Counted from the stretch's first letter, positions 26,846-35,680 are shown. The stretch is 64,000 nt of DNA from Bacteroidales bacterium (GCA_030532685.1 JAUNKN010000001.1:62001-126000), one strand, 5' to 3'. Notes: generated by a model from the sequence alone, not told the origin. Numbers and translations are program-made.

Positions 26846-27724
26846 ATGAAACTTTCTATCCTCGTCTGCACGTTCAACGACCGCATTCGTAACGTACTCG
26901 ACCTGCTCCTCCCTCCGAGCGAGCAGGTCGAGTATGTCGTGTCGTTCCAGTACACCGACGAAATGTTTCTCGCCATGATTCCTACTGCGCTTAAGGAACG
27001 AGAAGATGTGAAGCTCGTGCCTCATTTTGGGAGCGGACTGTCGGCCAATCGCAACCATGCTCTACGGCATTGCACTACAGAATACGCGCTCTTGGCAGAC
27101 GATGATGTGCGTTATACTCCCGAAAGCCTATCGAAAGTTATTGCAAGTTTTGAGGAACACCCTGAAGTGGATATCCTCCTCTTCCAAGCTATGCTGCACA
27201 ATGGAGAAAAACTCAAACGCTACCCAACTCACGAATACGACTATTCCCAGCGTCCAAGAGGCAGCTATGTGAGTAGTGTGGAGATAGCCCTACGCACCGA
27301 TGCTCCTTATCCCGCTTTCGATACTCGGTTTGGCCTAGGGTCAGCTTATCTCTCTTGTGGCGAAGAAGAAGTTTGGCTACATCAAGCCTGGCGACAAGGT
27401 GCTCGTATCCGTTATCTTCCCTATCCGCTGTGTAGCATTCCTGTGGGAGAAACCACAGGGCGGCGTTTTCTTAGTGATGTCCGTGTGCGTCGTTCTAAAG
27501 GGGCTACTCTCTATATGATGCATGGAATGCTCGGTAGTCTATTGCGTATCAGCAAGGCAGCTGTGTTGCTTCCTTCTTCTACTCCTCGCTGGCAGTGCTG
27601 GCGCGATATGCTGGATGGCATACTCTACATTTATCGCCATCCTCTCAACGAAGGAGCGGCTCAGCCTATTCCTATTGATTTCCAACCCATAGAAGATTGG
27701 AAGCATCCTTTATCACCGTCTTGA
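26846..27724 (+). CDS. family 2-type glycosyltransferase
   Basis: A 292-residue GT-A fold enzyme: MKLSILVCTFNDRI nucleotide-binding start, GLSANRNHALRHCTTEYALLADDDVRYTPESL with the metal-binding DDD (about residues 86-88), and an acceptor region with CGEEEVWLHQAWRQGARIRYLPYPL (ED-type catalytic acid and the following strand). The donor and acceptor sugars are unknown. No transmembrane helices, so it probably acts at the inner face of the membrane on glycan or LPS-like precursors. It starts 7 bases after dnaE. A perfect 14-bp inverted repeat lies 50 bases into the coding region (26895-26934), see findings. Confidence 0.87.
   Translation: MKLSILVCTFNDRIRNVLDLLLPPSEQVEYVVSFQYTDEMFLAMIPTALKEREDVKLVPHFGSGLSANRNHALRHCTTEYALLADDDVRYTPESLSKVIASFEEHPEVDILLFQAMLHNGEKLKRYPTHEYDYSQRPRGSYVSSVEIALRTDAPYPAFDTRFGLGSAYLSCGEEEVWLHQAWRQGARIRYLPYPLCSIPVGETTGRRFLSDVRVRRSKGATLYMMHGMLGSLLRISKAAVLLPSSTPRWQCWRDMLDGILYIYRHPLNEGAAQPIPIDFQPIEDWKHPLSPS
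26895..26934. repeat. perfect inverted repeat inside the glycosyltransferase gene
   Basis: TACTCGACCTGCTC (26895-26908) and GAGCAGGTCGAGTA (26921-26934) pair perfectly around a 12-base loop. In mRNA this would be a strong hairpin about 50 nt after the start codon. It encodes part of VLDLLLPPSEQVEYV. Confidence 0.8.
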
Positions 27725-27924
27725 ACAGCTTCTCTGCTTCTCTTTTTTCCTCTTCATTTCCTTTTCGGGCGATTTTTCATTTCTCCAAGCAACTTCTTTC
27801 AATTTTAGGCTGGCTTCTTCGTCGAAGTCAGTCTATTTTTTGTCCAAAAATCTCGTGGTCGCTTGTTTCAATTCATGATATTATGTTAAAAAGGTGGGGA
27901 AGGGTGCATTTTTTTTCTGAGATA
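27725..27924. other. intergenic stretch without gene
   Basis: Between the glycosyltransferase and the ABC operon. Pyrimidine-rich; no supported gene or clear terminator. The remainder up to 28015 holds the ABC operon promoter and operator. Confidence 0.5.
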
Positions 27925-27956
27925 TTTGGAACATATTCAGAAGTCGTTTACTTTTG
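27925..27956 (+). promoter_or_regulatory. ABC operon promoter (TTTG-N20-TACTTTTG)
   Basis: Perfect consensus: TTTG at 27925-27928, 20 bases, TACTTTTG at 27949-27956. The start site would be near 27960, about 55 bases before the ATPase ATG. Confidence 0.78.
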
Positions 27957-27957
27957 C

Positions 27958-27981
27958 AGTGTACCACAAAACTATTACACC
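27958..27981 (+). promoter_or_regulatory. candidate GntR/YtrA-type operator
   Basis: AGTGTA (27958-27963), 12 bases, TACACC (27976-27981); the inner five bases GTGTA/TACAC are perfectly symmetric. It starts one base after the -7 box, over the expected transcription start, a repressing position. From memory, Bacillus subtilis YtrA binds AGTGTA-N13-TACACT, and this operon encodes a YtrA-type regulator. Confidence 0.6.
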
Positions 27982-28015
27982 GATTTCAGAACTACAAATT
28001 CCCATTTCTACCCCT

Positions 28016-28858
28016 ATGCTTCATATTCAAAATCTCAATTTTCGCTATCACGCAGGACGCCCTCCCGTGTTCGACAATTTTTCCTTAGAACTTCGCGAAG
28101 GCAACATCATTGGGCTGCTCGGCAAGAATGGTACGGGAAAATCGACCCTCTTGTATCTCATCGCGGGTTTGCTGACTCCTCAATCGGGAACAGTGCTCGT
28201 GGCAGGCCATGAAGCCCGAAAGCGCGTGCCCGAAGCCTTGCAAGAAATATTCATCGTCCCCGAAGAGTTTGAACTCCCCGATATGAGTATTGAGAGCTAC
28301 GTATCGCTCAATCGCGACTTCTACCCCAAATTCTCTGACGAGGTATTACATCAGTGCCTACAAGACTTCGAGTTGCCTCTTGACCTTCATTTAGGACGTC
28401 TCTCTATGGGACAAAAGAAAAAAGCCTTTATGAGTTTCGCCATCGCTACAGGTACTCGTTTATTGCTCATGGACGAGCCTACTAATGGTTTGGACATTCC
28501 TTCGAAAGCACAATTTCGTCGTGTGCTTGCCCAGCAGATGAGCGAAGAGCGCACCATCATCGTTTCGACACACCAAGTGCACGATGTCGAAACCCTCATT
28601 GATCGCGTCATTATGCTCGAAGGGCAAAAGCTCCTTGTCAACGAGAGTACGGCACGCCTTACCGAACTGCTCTCTTTCGGCTATCGCACGCCTGGCTCCG
28701 ATGTGAGCGATGCGCTCTATGCAGAGCCGACGATAGCAGGTACAGCAGTCATCACTCGTGGCAGTGGGCTGCAAGATACTCCTCTCAATCTCGAGTTACT
28801 CTTCAACGCACTCGCTACTCGCCCCACCCTGCTTCAAGAAATTCAATCTAAGGTTTAA
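28016..28858 (+). CDS. ABC transporter ATP-binding protein
   Basis: A 280-residue ATPase that would drive the adjacent permease. Walker A GKNGTGKST (about residue 37), signature LSMGQKKKAF in place of LSGGQ, Walker B LLLMDEPTNGLD, and a switch His in VSTHQVHDVE. The sequence resembles the YtrB/CcmA-like ABC-2 exporters. The frame extends upstream to 27926, but that start overlaps the promoter; the ATG at 28016 begins MLHIQNLNFRYHAGRPPVF, the usual ATPase start. First gene of the four-gene operon ATPase, permease, GntR regulator, DUF2807 lipoprotein. Confidence 0.93.
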   Translation: MLHIQNLNFRYHAGRPPVFDNFSLELREGNIIGLLGKNGTGKSTLLYLIAGLLTPQSGTVLVAGHEARKRVPEALQEIFIVPEEFELPDMSIESYVSLNRDFYPKFSDEVLHQCLQDFELPLDLHLGRLSMGQKKKAFMSFAIATGTRLLLMDEPTNGLDIPSKAQFRRVLAQQMSEERTIIVSTHQVHDVETLIDRVIMLEGQKLLVNESTARLTELLSFGYRTPGSDVSDALYAEPTIAGTAVITRGSGLQDTPLNLELLFNALATRPTLLQEIQSKV

Positions 28859-28870
28859 TCCTCCCCTATT

Positions 28871-29752
28871 ATGACACTTCCCGCTTTCTCCTGCCGCCGT
28901 TTTACTCTCTTGTTGCGCCGCGAACTTTACGAACATAAAAAGGAACATCGCAACACGGCCTTAGCCTTTTTCCTGTCTTTCATCTTTTTCATAGTCCTTG
29001 CTTTGCTCTTCAATCGTGAGGAGGTCGATGGCTTTTACATCGTCGATGAAGATAGGGCGGCTGAGATGGCCAGTTATTTCTCCTTGTTCACCATCTCTTT
29101 GGGAATATTGGTTAAGCTCAGCAGCATCTTTGTCAATATGAATAGCAAGCAATCTCGCATCAATTTCCTCATGGTGCCTGCTTCTAATTTTGAGAAATAT
29201 CTTGTTCGCTTGGTTCAAGTAAGTTTATTGCCTTGTCTACTTATGTGCCTGGTGCTTCCGCTTGCCGATGTGGTCATGGCACTACTTTCTTACGTTCTCC
29301 GCTTCGACTACGTCTTCTTTAGCAACCAAGTTTTCCTGCATATTTACGATTTCTTCCGAGGTGTCTTTGAAGCGAGTAGCACATGGACCTTTATCTACGT
29401 CCATCCGATTTATCTCTTGCTCATTCTTGTGCTGAATCTTCTCAGTTTGGGTACTTTCTACATTTTGGGAGGCACGCTATTTCGTCGTTTTCCCTTTGTG
29501 CTCACCTCCGCTACACTATTTGCCCTTACCGTTGTGCTTTCTCTCCTCTTTGGCTTTGGTTTAGTTTCTACTTTATCGTTCTTTGGGATAAAAATCGAAA
29601 ACTATGACGAGAGTACGACTCCCGAACTCTATATTTATATGCTTCATTTCATTTTCTGGTTCCATCTCCTTTGGAACATTGCTGGGATGTGGTGGAGCTA
29701 TCGCATTTTCAAGCGCGCCAATGCTATCACACCCCGTAGCTTTGGACTCTAA
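28871..29752 (+). CDS. ABC-2-type membrane permease
   Basis: A 293-residue integral membrane protein with about six hydrophobic spans, including FFLSFIFFIVLALLF, a LPCLLMCLVLPLADVVMALL span, LILVLNLLSLGTFYILGG and LFALTVVLSLLFGFGLVST. The N-terminal basic RRELYEHKKEHRNT is like other ABC-2 permeases that pair with a cytoplasmic ATPase. It lies 12 bases after the ATPase gene and 12 before the regulator gene. The substrate is unknown; YtrA-linked transporters in Firmicutes respond to cell-wall antibiotics, and a similar role here is only inferred. Confidence 0.82.
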   Translation: MTLPAFSCRRFTLLLRRELYEHKKEHRNTALAFFLSFIFFIVLALLFNREEVDGFYIVDEDRAAEMASYFSLFTISLGILVKLSSIFVNMNSKQSRINFLMVPASNFEKYLVRLVQVSLLPCLLMCLVLPLADVVMALLSYVLRFDYVFFSNQVFLHIYDFFRGVFEASSTWTFIYVHPIYLLLILVLNLLSLGTFYILGGTLFRRFPFVLTSATLFALTVVLSLLFGFGLVSTLSFFGIKIENYDESTTPELYIYMLHFIFWFHLLWNIAGMWWSYRIFKRANAITPRSFGL

Positions 29753-29764
29753 ACACTCTCTCCT

Positions 29765-30136
29765 ATGAATTTCCGCGACGGACAACCCATTTATCTTCAA
29801 ATCGCGGAGCGCCTCATGGACGAAATTTTGGCAGGGCAATATCCCGCCAACGAACGCATACCTGGTGTGCGCGACTATAGCGCCCTGCTTCAGGTGAATA
29901 TCAACACCACCGTCAAGGCCTATGACAGCCTGACACAGCGCGACATCATTTACAATCGCCGTGGATTGGGCTTCTTCGTGTCGCCCGATGCCCTGCGAAT
30001 TATTCGCGACACACGAAAACAAGAATTTCTCCACCATCAGCTCCCCGATTTAGCTCGCGCCATGCAACAGCTCGACATTCCTCTCGCCGAGGTGACCCAA
30101 TCACTGCAGGCGCTTCTTGAAGTTTCTCATTCTTAA
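29765..30136 (+). CDS. GntR-family regulator, YtrA subfamily
   Basis: A 123-residue regulator with an N-terminal winged helix (GQPIYLQIAERLMDEILAGQY, IPGVRDYSALLQVNINTTVKAYDSLTQRDIIYNRRGLGFFV) and only a short helical C-terminal part of about 45 residues. That short dimerisation tail is the mark of the YtrA group, usually encoded with ABC transporters. It probably represses its own operon through the AGTGTA/TACACC repeat at 27958-27981. The ligand is unknown. Confidence 0.92.
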   Translation: MNFRDGQPIYLQIAERLMDEILAGQYPANERIPGVRDYSALLQVNINTTVKAYDSLTQRDIIYNRRGLGFFVSPDALRIIRDTRKQEFLHHQLPDLARAMQQLDIPLAEVTQSLQALLEVSHS

Positions 30137-30150
30137 TTCTCCTTTCCGTT

Positions 30151-30978
30151 ATGAAACGCTTCCTTCCTATATTTTTTCTTCTTTGTGCCATATTTTGCAC
30201 TCTGACGGGTTGTGATTATTTTGCGCATGTACGTCCCCAGCAAAAAGTAGAAGTACGACCAAAAGTGCAACAGGTTTATACCATTCCTATGCCCAAGCAA
30301 ATCGTGGATATTGCTGCCGAACGGGGAGTGGAAGTGAAATTTTCCTATGGCACTCAAGCTCAAATCGTAGTTCACACGAACCTCGCCGATAGCACGCTTG
30401 TAAGCATTCGTCAAGAAGGAAAGCTCCTCACGTTCTCTCACGAAAAGAGCCTTCATAATTTGGATGGGGTGCACACTTGCATCGAAGTTGTGGGCCCTCA
30501 GCAAATCTATCGTTTCACTGCCAGAAGTGGAGCTTACATCAAGTTCGTTCAACCTACCTTCACGACCGACAGTCTTTCTCTCAATGCCTATAGTGGTGGT
30601 GAAATAAAGCTACCTGCGGCAGAGGTGCGGAGAACTCTATTCATTAACACCTCCTCGGCAGGCGAAGTTATCTGTGATAGTCTTTCCACTCTTCAAGTTA
30701 ATATAGAAGCTACTTCGGGTAGTAGCATTAGACTCTATAATTCTCAAATTCTCAAGAACGCACAAGCCGATGCTTCCTCTGGAGCAAACATCTTGTTGGA
30801 GGGCATCGCTCCCTCTATCTATTACGAGGCTTCGAGCGGTGCATTTATAAGCGCTAGAGAAATGTATGCCAAACAGGGCTATGCGAAGGCCTCCAGCGGA
30901 GCGAACATAGACTGCTCAAACGAACAACACCAAGAAGAGGTGAGTTCGGGAGGAAGCGTAGACAATAAAGAACGTTGA
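30151..30978 (+). CDS. DUF2807 (GIN-domain) lipoprotein
   Basis: A 275-residue exported lipoprotein: signal MKRFLPIFFLLCAIFCTLTGC with Cys21. The mature part is a beta-helix-like domain of the GIN/auto-transporter adhesin head family, with short repeated turns YSGGEIK, SSAGEV, TSGSSI, ASSGANI, ASSGAFI, ASSGANI and SSGGSV spaced about 20-25 residues apart. It lies 14 bases after the GntR gene. GIN-domain proteins often travel with YtrA-type ABC operons; their role is unknown but envelope stress has been suggested for the linked systems. Repeat copy C follows. Confidence 0.88.
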   Translation: MKRFLPIFFLLCAIFCTLTGCDYFAHVRPQQKVEVRPKVQQVYTIPMPKQIVDIAAERGVEVKFSYGTQAQIVVHTNLADSTLVSIRQEGKLLTFSHEKSLHNLDGVHTCIEVVGPQQIYRFTARSGAYIKFVQPTFTTDSLSLNAYSGGEIKLPAAEVRRTLFINTSSAGEVICDSLSTLQVNIEATSGSSIRLYNSQILKNAQADASSGANILLEGIAPSIYYEASSGAFISAREMYAKQGYAKASSGANIDCSNEQHQEEVSSGGSVDNKER

Positions 30979-31002
30979 TCCTTCATCTAACAGAAAGGGA
31001 AC

Positions 31003-31087
31003 ATCTACGTCCCACGTAGAAAATCCTACGTGGGAAGAAAAAAATCCTACGTGGGAAGCAGAAATTTCTTCTTCCCACGTAGATTTC
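31003..31087. repeat. CCCACGTAG palindromic repeat, copy C
   Basis: Two hairpins: CCCACGTAG (31011-31019) with CTACGTGGG (31026-31034), loop AAAATC; and CTACGTGGGAAG (31047-31058) with CTTCCCACGTAG (31071-31082). A further AAATCCTACGTGGGAAG unit lies between. Between the DUF2807 gene and the efflux operon, both rightward. Confidence 0.87.
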
Positions 31088-31147
31088 CCCACTCCCTTCC
31101 CTCTCCTCACAAGTGCCTGCGGCACTACAATTTCTCTCCTCTGCATC

Positions 31148-31858
31148 ATGCTACATCTCGAAAACATACACAAGACCTACCACAACGGGCAACCCCTGCA
31201 CGTGCTCAAAGGTATAGACCTCGACATCAACGACGGCGACTTTGTGAGCATCATGGGGGCCTCGGGTAGTGGCAAGTCCACCCTCCTCAACATTTTGGGC
31301 ATCCTCGACAACTATGACGAGGGCAACTACTATTTGGGAGGCCAACTCGTGAAGAACCTGAGCGAAAGCCAGGCTGCCGACTATCGCAACCGAATGATTG
31401 GTTTCATTTTCCAGTCGTTCAACCTCATCAGCTACAAGAATGCGCTCGAAAATGTAGCTCTCCCCCTTTACTATCAAGGTGTGAGTCGCAAGCGGCGCAA
31501 TGCCATGGCCATGGAACAACTCGAGCGCCTCGGCCTGGCCGAATGGGCGCACCACCTGCCCAACGAGCTCTCGGGCGGACAAAAACAGCGCGTGGCCATA
31601 GCGCGCAGCATCATCACCAATCCTCAGATTCTCCTGGCCGACGAACCCACGGGAGCACTCGACTCCAAAACTTCGGGAGAGGTGATGCAGTTGCTCACCG
31701 ACCTCAATGCCGAAGGGCGCACTGTGATTATTGTGACGCACGAAAGCGGTGTGGCCTATCGCACCCGCCGCATAGTGCACATCAAGGACGGGCTCATAGG
31801 ACGCATCGAGGACAACGATCCTACACTGACCAAACCCTTTGGCGAACTGATGAAATAG
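31148..31858 (+). CDS. ABC exporter ATP-binding protein (MacB/LolD type)
   Basis: A 236-residue ATPase: Walker A GASGSGKST (about residue 38), Q-loop FIFQSFNLI, signature LSGGQKQRVAIAR, Walker B LLADEPTGALD, and VIIVTHESGVAYRTRRIVHIKDG. The short C-tail and ADEPTGALDSKTS motif are those of the LolD/MacB-ATPase group that works with FtsX-type permeases. First gene of a five-gene efflux operon (ATPase, two permeases, membrane-fusion protein, outer-membrane factor). In Bacteroidetes the ATPase and permease are separate proteins rather than the fused MacB. Confidence 0.93.
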   Translation: MLHLENIHKTYHNGQPLHVLKGIDLDINDGDFVSIMGASGSGKSTLLNILGILDNYDEGNYYLGGQLVKNLSESQAADYRNRMIGFIFQSFNLISYKNALENVALPLYYQGVSRKRRNAMAMEQLERLGLAEWAHHLPNELSGGQKQRVAIARSIITNPQILLADEPTGALDSKTSGEVMQLLTDLNAEGRTVIIVTHESGVAYRTRRIVHIKDGLIGRIEDNDPTLTKPFGELMK

Positions 31859-31941
31859 CCCTCGTTCCTTTCTTGCAGCACTCATCTTCGCCCATTCTTG
31901 CAAGGACTTAGGGCATTCATTCTCGACACATTTTTCTCTTT

Positions 31942-33192
31942 ATGTTTCAAGAAATCTTTTCCCACCTATGGGAAAACAAACTACGCACAGCCCTCACGGG
32001 ACTTAGCGTTTCTGTGGGCATATTCCTGCTCATCGTGCTGCTCGGTGCGGGCAATGGACTCATTCATGCCTTCGAGAGCAACATGGGACAGTTTGCCACC
32101 GATGTCGTTTCGGTGTGGCCGGGCTATATGAGCCAAGCTTACGATGGTCTGCCTGAAGGGCGTGGCGTAACGCTCGACAAACGCGATCTCGCGAGTACTT
32201 CGGCGGCTTTTCCTCAACGTGTAAAAGGAGCAGTGGCGAAAAACTCTCTCAACTCGACCCTCAATCTTCATTACAAAGATCAGCGTACCACGCTTTGGCT
32301 TTCGGGAGTTTATCCTGAAGAATTGTACATTTCACGACCTCAAATCCTCGCAGGGCGTTTCATCAACGATATCGATCTGCGCGAAAGCCGAAAGAGTCTT
32401 GTCATTACCGAAAAAATGGCTCAGACTATCTTTGGTTCGTCGATGGCAGCTTTGAACAAAGAGGTACGTCTCGATTCGGTGGTCTATCGCATCGTAGGGG
32501 TGAAGAGCAATCAAGGAGACTTTGGAACGCCCACTTGCTACACCGCCTTTAGCACCCTCAATACGATTTACAACAAAGGGTTGAACATCGAAGAGATGAA
32601 AATCTTGACACGTGGTATCGAGCAAACAGAAGCCGCCGAAGCCTTTGAGAGCGATTTGCGTCGAAGTGTGGCCCGTCGTCACCGTTTTGCTCCGACCGAT
32701 GAAAAAGCCCTTTGGATAGACAATGCTGCCGAGGGAGCTAAAGAGCGCGACATGGCCATGAGCATCCTGCGCCAAGCGCTTTGGTTCATTGGACTGCTCA
32801 CATTGCTCAGTGGCGTTGTGAGCATCAGCAACATTATGCTCATCACCGTCAAGGAGCGCACACACGAATTTGGCATTCGCAAGGCTCTTGGTGCTCGCCC
32901 TTGGAGCATTTTACGCAGCGTCTTGGCCGAAAGCATTATCATCACCCTCCTCTCGGGCTATGTGGGACTCGTAGCCGGCATAGCCGCAACGGAATGGATG
33001 AGCAAAGTGAGTGGCGAACAGGTTATGGAAATTGCCAACCAACGATTTTACACCTTTCTCAACCCCACTGTTGACTTAGGCATCGCACTTACGGCTCTTG
33101 TTGTACTCATCGTAGCAGGCTTAATTGCAGGCTTCTTTCCCGCTCGCAAGGCTGTAAAGGTGAAACCCATTGAAGCCCTCAACGCTCGATGA
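31942..33192 (+). CDS. MacB-type ABC permease (first copy)
   Basis: A 416-residue FtsX-fold permease: N-terminal span around KLRTALTGLSVSVGIFLLIVLLGAGNGL, a periplasmic MacB-like domain of about 230 residues, and three C-terminal spans (SILRQALWFIGLLTLLSGVVSISNIMLITVKERTHEFGIRKALGA is the conserved entry). It would couple ATP hydrolysis outside the periplasm to the TolC-like exit in the same operon. 83 bases after the ATPase gene. A second related permease follows, so the complex may be a heterodimer. Confidence 0.92.
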   Translation: MFQEIFSHLWENKLRTALTGLSVSVGIFLLIVLLGAGNGLIHAFESNMGQFATDVVSVWPGYMSQAYDGLPEGRGVTLDKRDLASTSAAFPQRVKGAVAKNSLNSTLNLHYKDQRTTLWLSGVYPEELYISRPQILAGRFINDIDLRESRKSLVITEKMAQTIFGSSMAALNKEVRLDSVVYRIVGVKSNQGDFGTPTCYTAFSTLNTIYNKGLNIEEMKILTRGIEQTEAAEAFESDLRRSVARRHRFAPTDEKALWIDNAAEGAKERDMAMSILRQALWFIGLLTLLSGVVSISNIMLITVKERTHEFGIRKALGARPWSILRSVLAESIIITLLSGYVGLVAGIAATEWMSKVSGEQVMEIANQRFYTFLNPTVDLGIALTALVVLIVAGLIAGFFPARKAVKVKPIEALNAR

Positions 33193-33232
33193 GAAACAGC
33201 AGAAGACTCTGCATTTATCTTCACATCAGACT

Positions 33233-34486
33233 ATGTTTATGTTTGACTTAGACAAATGGGGCGAAATTTTTCAAGCCCTCACCCGCAACAAGGCGCGTTC
33301 TCTACTCACTGCCTTTGGCATCTTTTGGGGCACCTTTATGCTTGTGCTCCTCATGGGAGGCTCCAAGGGATTAAAGGCTATGATGCAAAGCAATTTTGAT
33401 GGCTTTGCTCAAAACTCCTATATGGCCTACCCCGAACTCACCACCAAGGCTTATGGCGGCTTTCAAGTGGGGCGGCAATGGAATTTCGAGAAAAAAGATT
33501 TGAAGCTCCTGCGTCGCCATCTGCCCGAGGCCGATGTCATCACTCCCCTCCACATGCAATGGGGACAAAATACAGAATTTCGCGATCGCAAGATGTCGTG
33601 TACCATCAAAGGAGTTGCTCCCGAATATGCCGATATTGAAAACCCAAAACTCTCTCAGGGACGCTACATCCAAGACATAGACCTTCAAAATCACCGTAAG
33701 GTATGTGTTATTGGCAAACGCGTGGCCAAAGAACTTTTTCCCAACGGCGAAAATCCATTAGGCAAGTTTATTAAAATAGCCAACGTTTACTACCAAGTTC
33801 TGGGCGTTTCGCAACTCGACAACAAAATTGGCATTGGCGGTGGCACCTCAAAAGCCATCTACATTCCGCTCACGACCTTTCAGCGCATCAACAACACGGG
33901 CGACGACATCGGTTCCATTGCCATCACGATGCGACCTGGAAGTAGCGTGAACGCAGTACAGCCCATTATAGAACGACTCCTCAAAAAGACGCATCGTGTA
34001 CATCCTGACGACGAACAAGCACTGATGAGTTTCAACATGGAGGCCATGTTCCAAATGGTACAATCGCTCTTCGATGGCATCAACATTTTGGTGTGGCTCA
34101 TAGGCATCGGTACGCTCATTTCAGGCAGCATCGGTGTGAGCAATATCATGATGGTGGTGGTCAAGGAGCGCACCACCGAAATCGGTATTCGTCGTGCTAT
34201 TGGGGCTCATCCCAGCCACATTCTCTCGCAAATCCTTTCGGAAAGCGCAGTTATCACGATTATGGCGGGACTTTCAGGTATCTTTTTTGCCGTGCTTGTC
34301 TTGGCAGGCATCGAGTTTCTCGTTGCCACGGGCATGGCTGATCTCGAGACACCGAACTTTCAAATTAGTTTCTCCTTAGCCATCGCCTCAGCCTTTGCAC
34401 TTTCGCTTTTGGGAACGGCGGCAGGCATCGCTCCTGCACTACGTGCTCTCTCGATTAAACCTATCGATGCCATTCGCGACGAATAG
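33233..34486 (+). CDS. MacB-type ABC permease (second copy)
   Basis: A 417-residue FtsX-fold permease similar in layout to the preceding one (MFDLDKWGEIFQALTRNKAR, then LLTAFGIFWGTFMLVLLMGG; TTEIGIRRAIGAHPSHI before the last spans; a periplasmic domain between). The longest frame begins at 33170, overlapping the previous gene by 23 bases, but those 21 residues have no family likeness. The ATG at 33233 (a second lies two codons on) starts at the conserved MFDLDKWxEI, 40 bases after the upstream stop. Two non-identical permeases point to a heteromeric exporter. Confidence 0.92.
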   Translation: MFMFDLDKWGEIFQALTRNKARSLLTAFGIFWGTFMLVLLMGGSKGLKAMMQSNFDGFAQNSYMAYPELTTKAYGGFQVGRQWNFEKKDLKLLRRHLPEADVITPLHMQWGQNTEFRDRKMSCTIKGVAPEYADIENPKLSQGRYIQDIDLQNHRKVCVIGKRVAKELFPNGENPLGKFIKIANVYYQVLGVSQLDNKIGIGGGTSKAIYIPLTTFQRINNTGDDIGSIAITMRPGSSVNAVQPIIERLLKKTHRVHPDDEQALMSFNMEAMFQMVQSLFDGINILVWLIGIGTLISGSIGVSNIMMVVVKERTTEIGIRRAIGAHPSHILSQILSESAVITIMAGLSGIFFAVLVLAGIEFLVATGMADLETPNFQISFSLAIASAFALSLLGTAAGIAPALRALSIKPIDAIRDE

Positions 34487-34549
34487 TGTTTGCCTTGCAT
34501 CGGTTTTCTCCTCTCTCATTACGTATCCAACTTTATCCCCCTATTCTCT

Positions 34550-35671
34550 ATGAAACGCTTTCTTCGCATCTTTGGCATCGGACTCATTGCCGCAGCCTTC
34601 ATTGGCACTTTCTTCTTTCTTTATCAAAAGTCGCGCCCGAAAGAAGTCGTCTACGAAATTTTCACAGCAAAGATCGACACCATCGAACGTAGCACCGTGG
34701 TGACTGGAGCGATTGAACCTCGCAACGAAGTGGAAATTAAACCTCAAATTTCAGGCATCATTGCCGAGCTCTATAAAGAAGCCGGACAAATGGTGAGCAA
34801 AGGTGAGATTATAGCCAAAGTGCGCGTTATCCCCGATATGGGACAACTCAATGCTGCCGAGAGTCGTGTGCGCATCGCACAAATGAACTTGAAGCAAGCC
34901 GAAGCCGACTATGCTCGCGTAGCAAAACTCCGTGCCGATCAACTCGTGAGTCAAGAAGAACTGGAAAAGAGCAGCTTGAATTTACGTCAGCAACGTGAAG
35001 AATTAGCCTCGGCCAGCGATGCTTTACAAATTGCTCGCGATGGCGTGAGTGCCTCGACCGCTGCCTATTCTACCACGCTGATTCGTTCCACCATCGATGG
35101 GCTCATTCTCGACATCCCTGTCAAAGTGGGCAACTCCGTCATTATGAGCAACTCCTTCAACGATGGTACAACCATAGCCACTGTGGCTAATATGGGCGAC
35201 TTGATATTCAAAGGAAGCATTGATGAAACTGAAGTGGCGCGTCTTGTTAAGGGAATGCCCATGAACATCACGGTGGGGGCGTTGCCCAACGAAAAGCTCT
35301 CTGCTCAGCTCGAATTTATCGCTCCTAAAACAACCACTGATGCCACCGGCAACCAATTTGAAATCAAAGGGGCACTCGTCACTCCCTCGGGCTTAACGAT
35401 TCGCTCAGGTTATAGCGCCAATGCCGAAATCGTGCTCGAATCGCTCCGAGATGTGCTTTCTGTTCCTGAAGCAGCAGTGGAGTTTGACGGCGACAGTACT
35501 TTCGTGCACATCCTTACTAGCGCCAAAGATACTAAACCTCAAACTTTCGAACGTCGTTCGGTCGTAACGGGCATTTCCGATGGGGTGAACATTGAAATTA
35601 AACGAGGTTTGAAGCAAGGAGAGCAAGTGCGTGGCAATGCTCTCAATGCTGAAAATAAGGACTCCAAATAA
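34550..35671 (+). CDS. membrane-fusion (MacA/HlyD-like) protein
   Basis: A 373-residue periplasmic adaptor: one N-terminal membrane anchor (FLRIFGIGLIAAAFIGTFFFLY), barrel-sandwich halves (GAIEPRNEVEIKPQISGIIAELYKEAGQMVSKGEIIAKV and LILDIPVKVGNSVIM), an alpha-hairpin coiled coil between, and a beta-barrel plus membrane-proximal domain. It would link the two permeases to the TolC-like protein. The frame extends to 34490 but the ATG at 34550 begins the natural anchor MKRFLRIF. 63 bases after the second permease. Confidence 0.93.
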   Translation: MKRFLRIFGIGLIAAAFIGTFFFLYQKSRPKEVVYEIFTAKIDTIERSTVVTGAIEPRNEVEIKPQISGIIAELYKEAGQMVSKGEIIAKVRVIPDMGQLNAAESRVRIAQMNLKQAEADYARVAKLRADQLVSQEELEKSSLNLRQQREELASASDALQIARDGVSASTAAYSTTLIRSTIDGLILDIPVKVGNSVIMSNSFNDGTTIATVANMGDLIFKGSIDETEVARLVKGMPMNITVGALPNEKLSAQLEFIAPKTTTDATGNQFEIKGALVTPSGLTIRSGYSANAEIVLESLRDVLSVPEAAVEFDGDSTFVHILTSAKDTKPQTFERRSVVTGISDGVNIEIKRGLKQGEQVRGNALNAENKDSK

Positions 35672-35680
35672 CAGCGCAAT

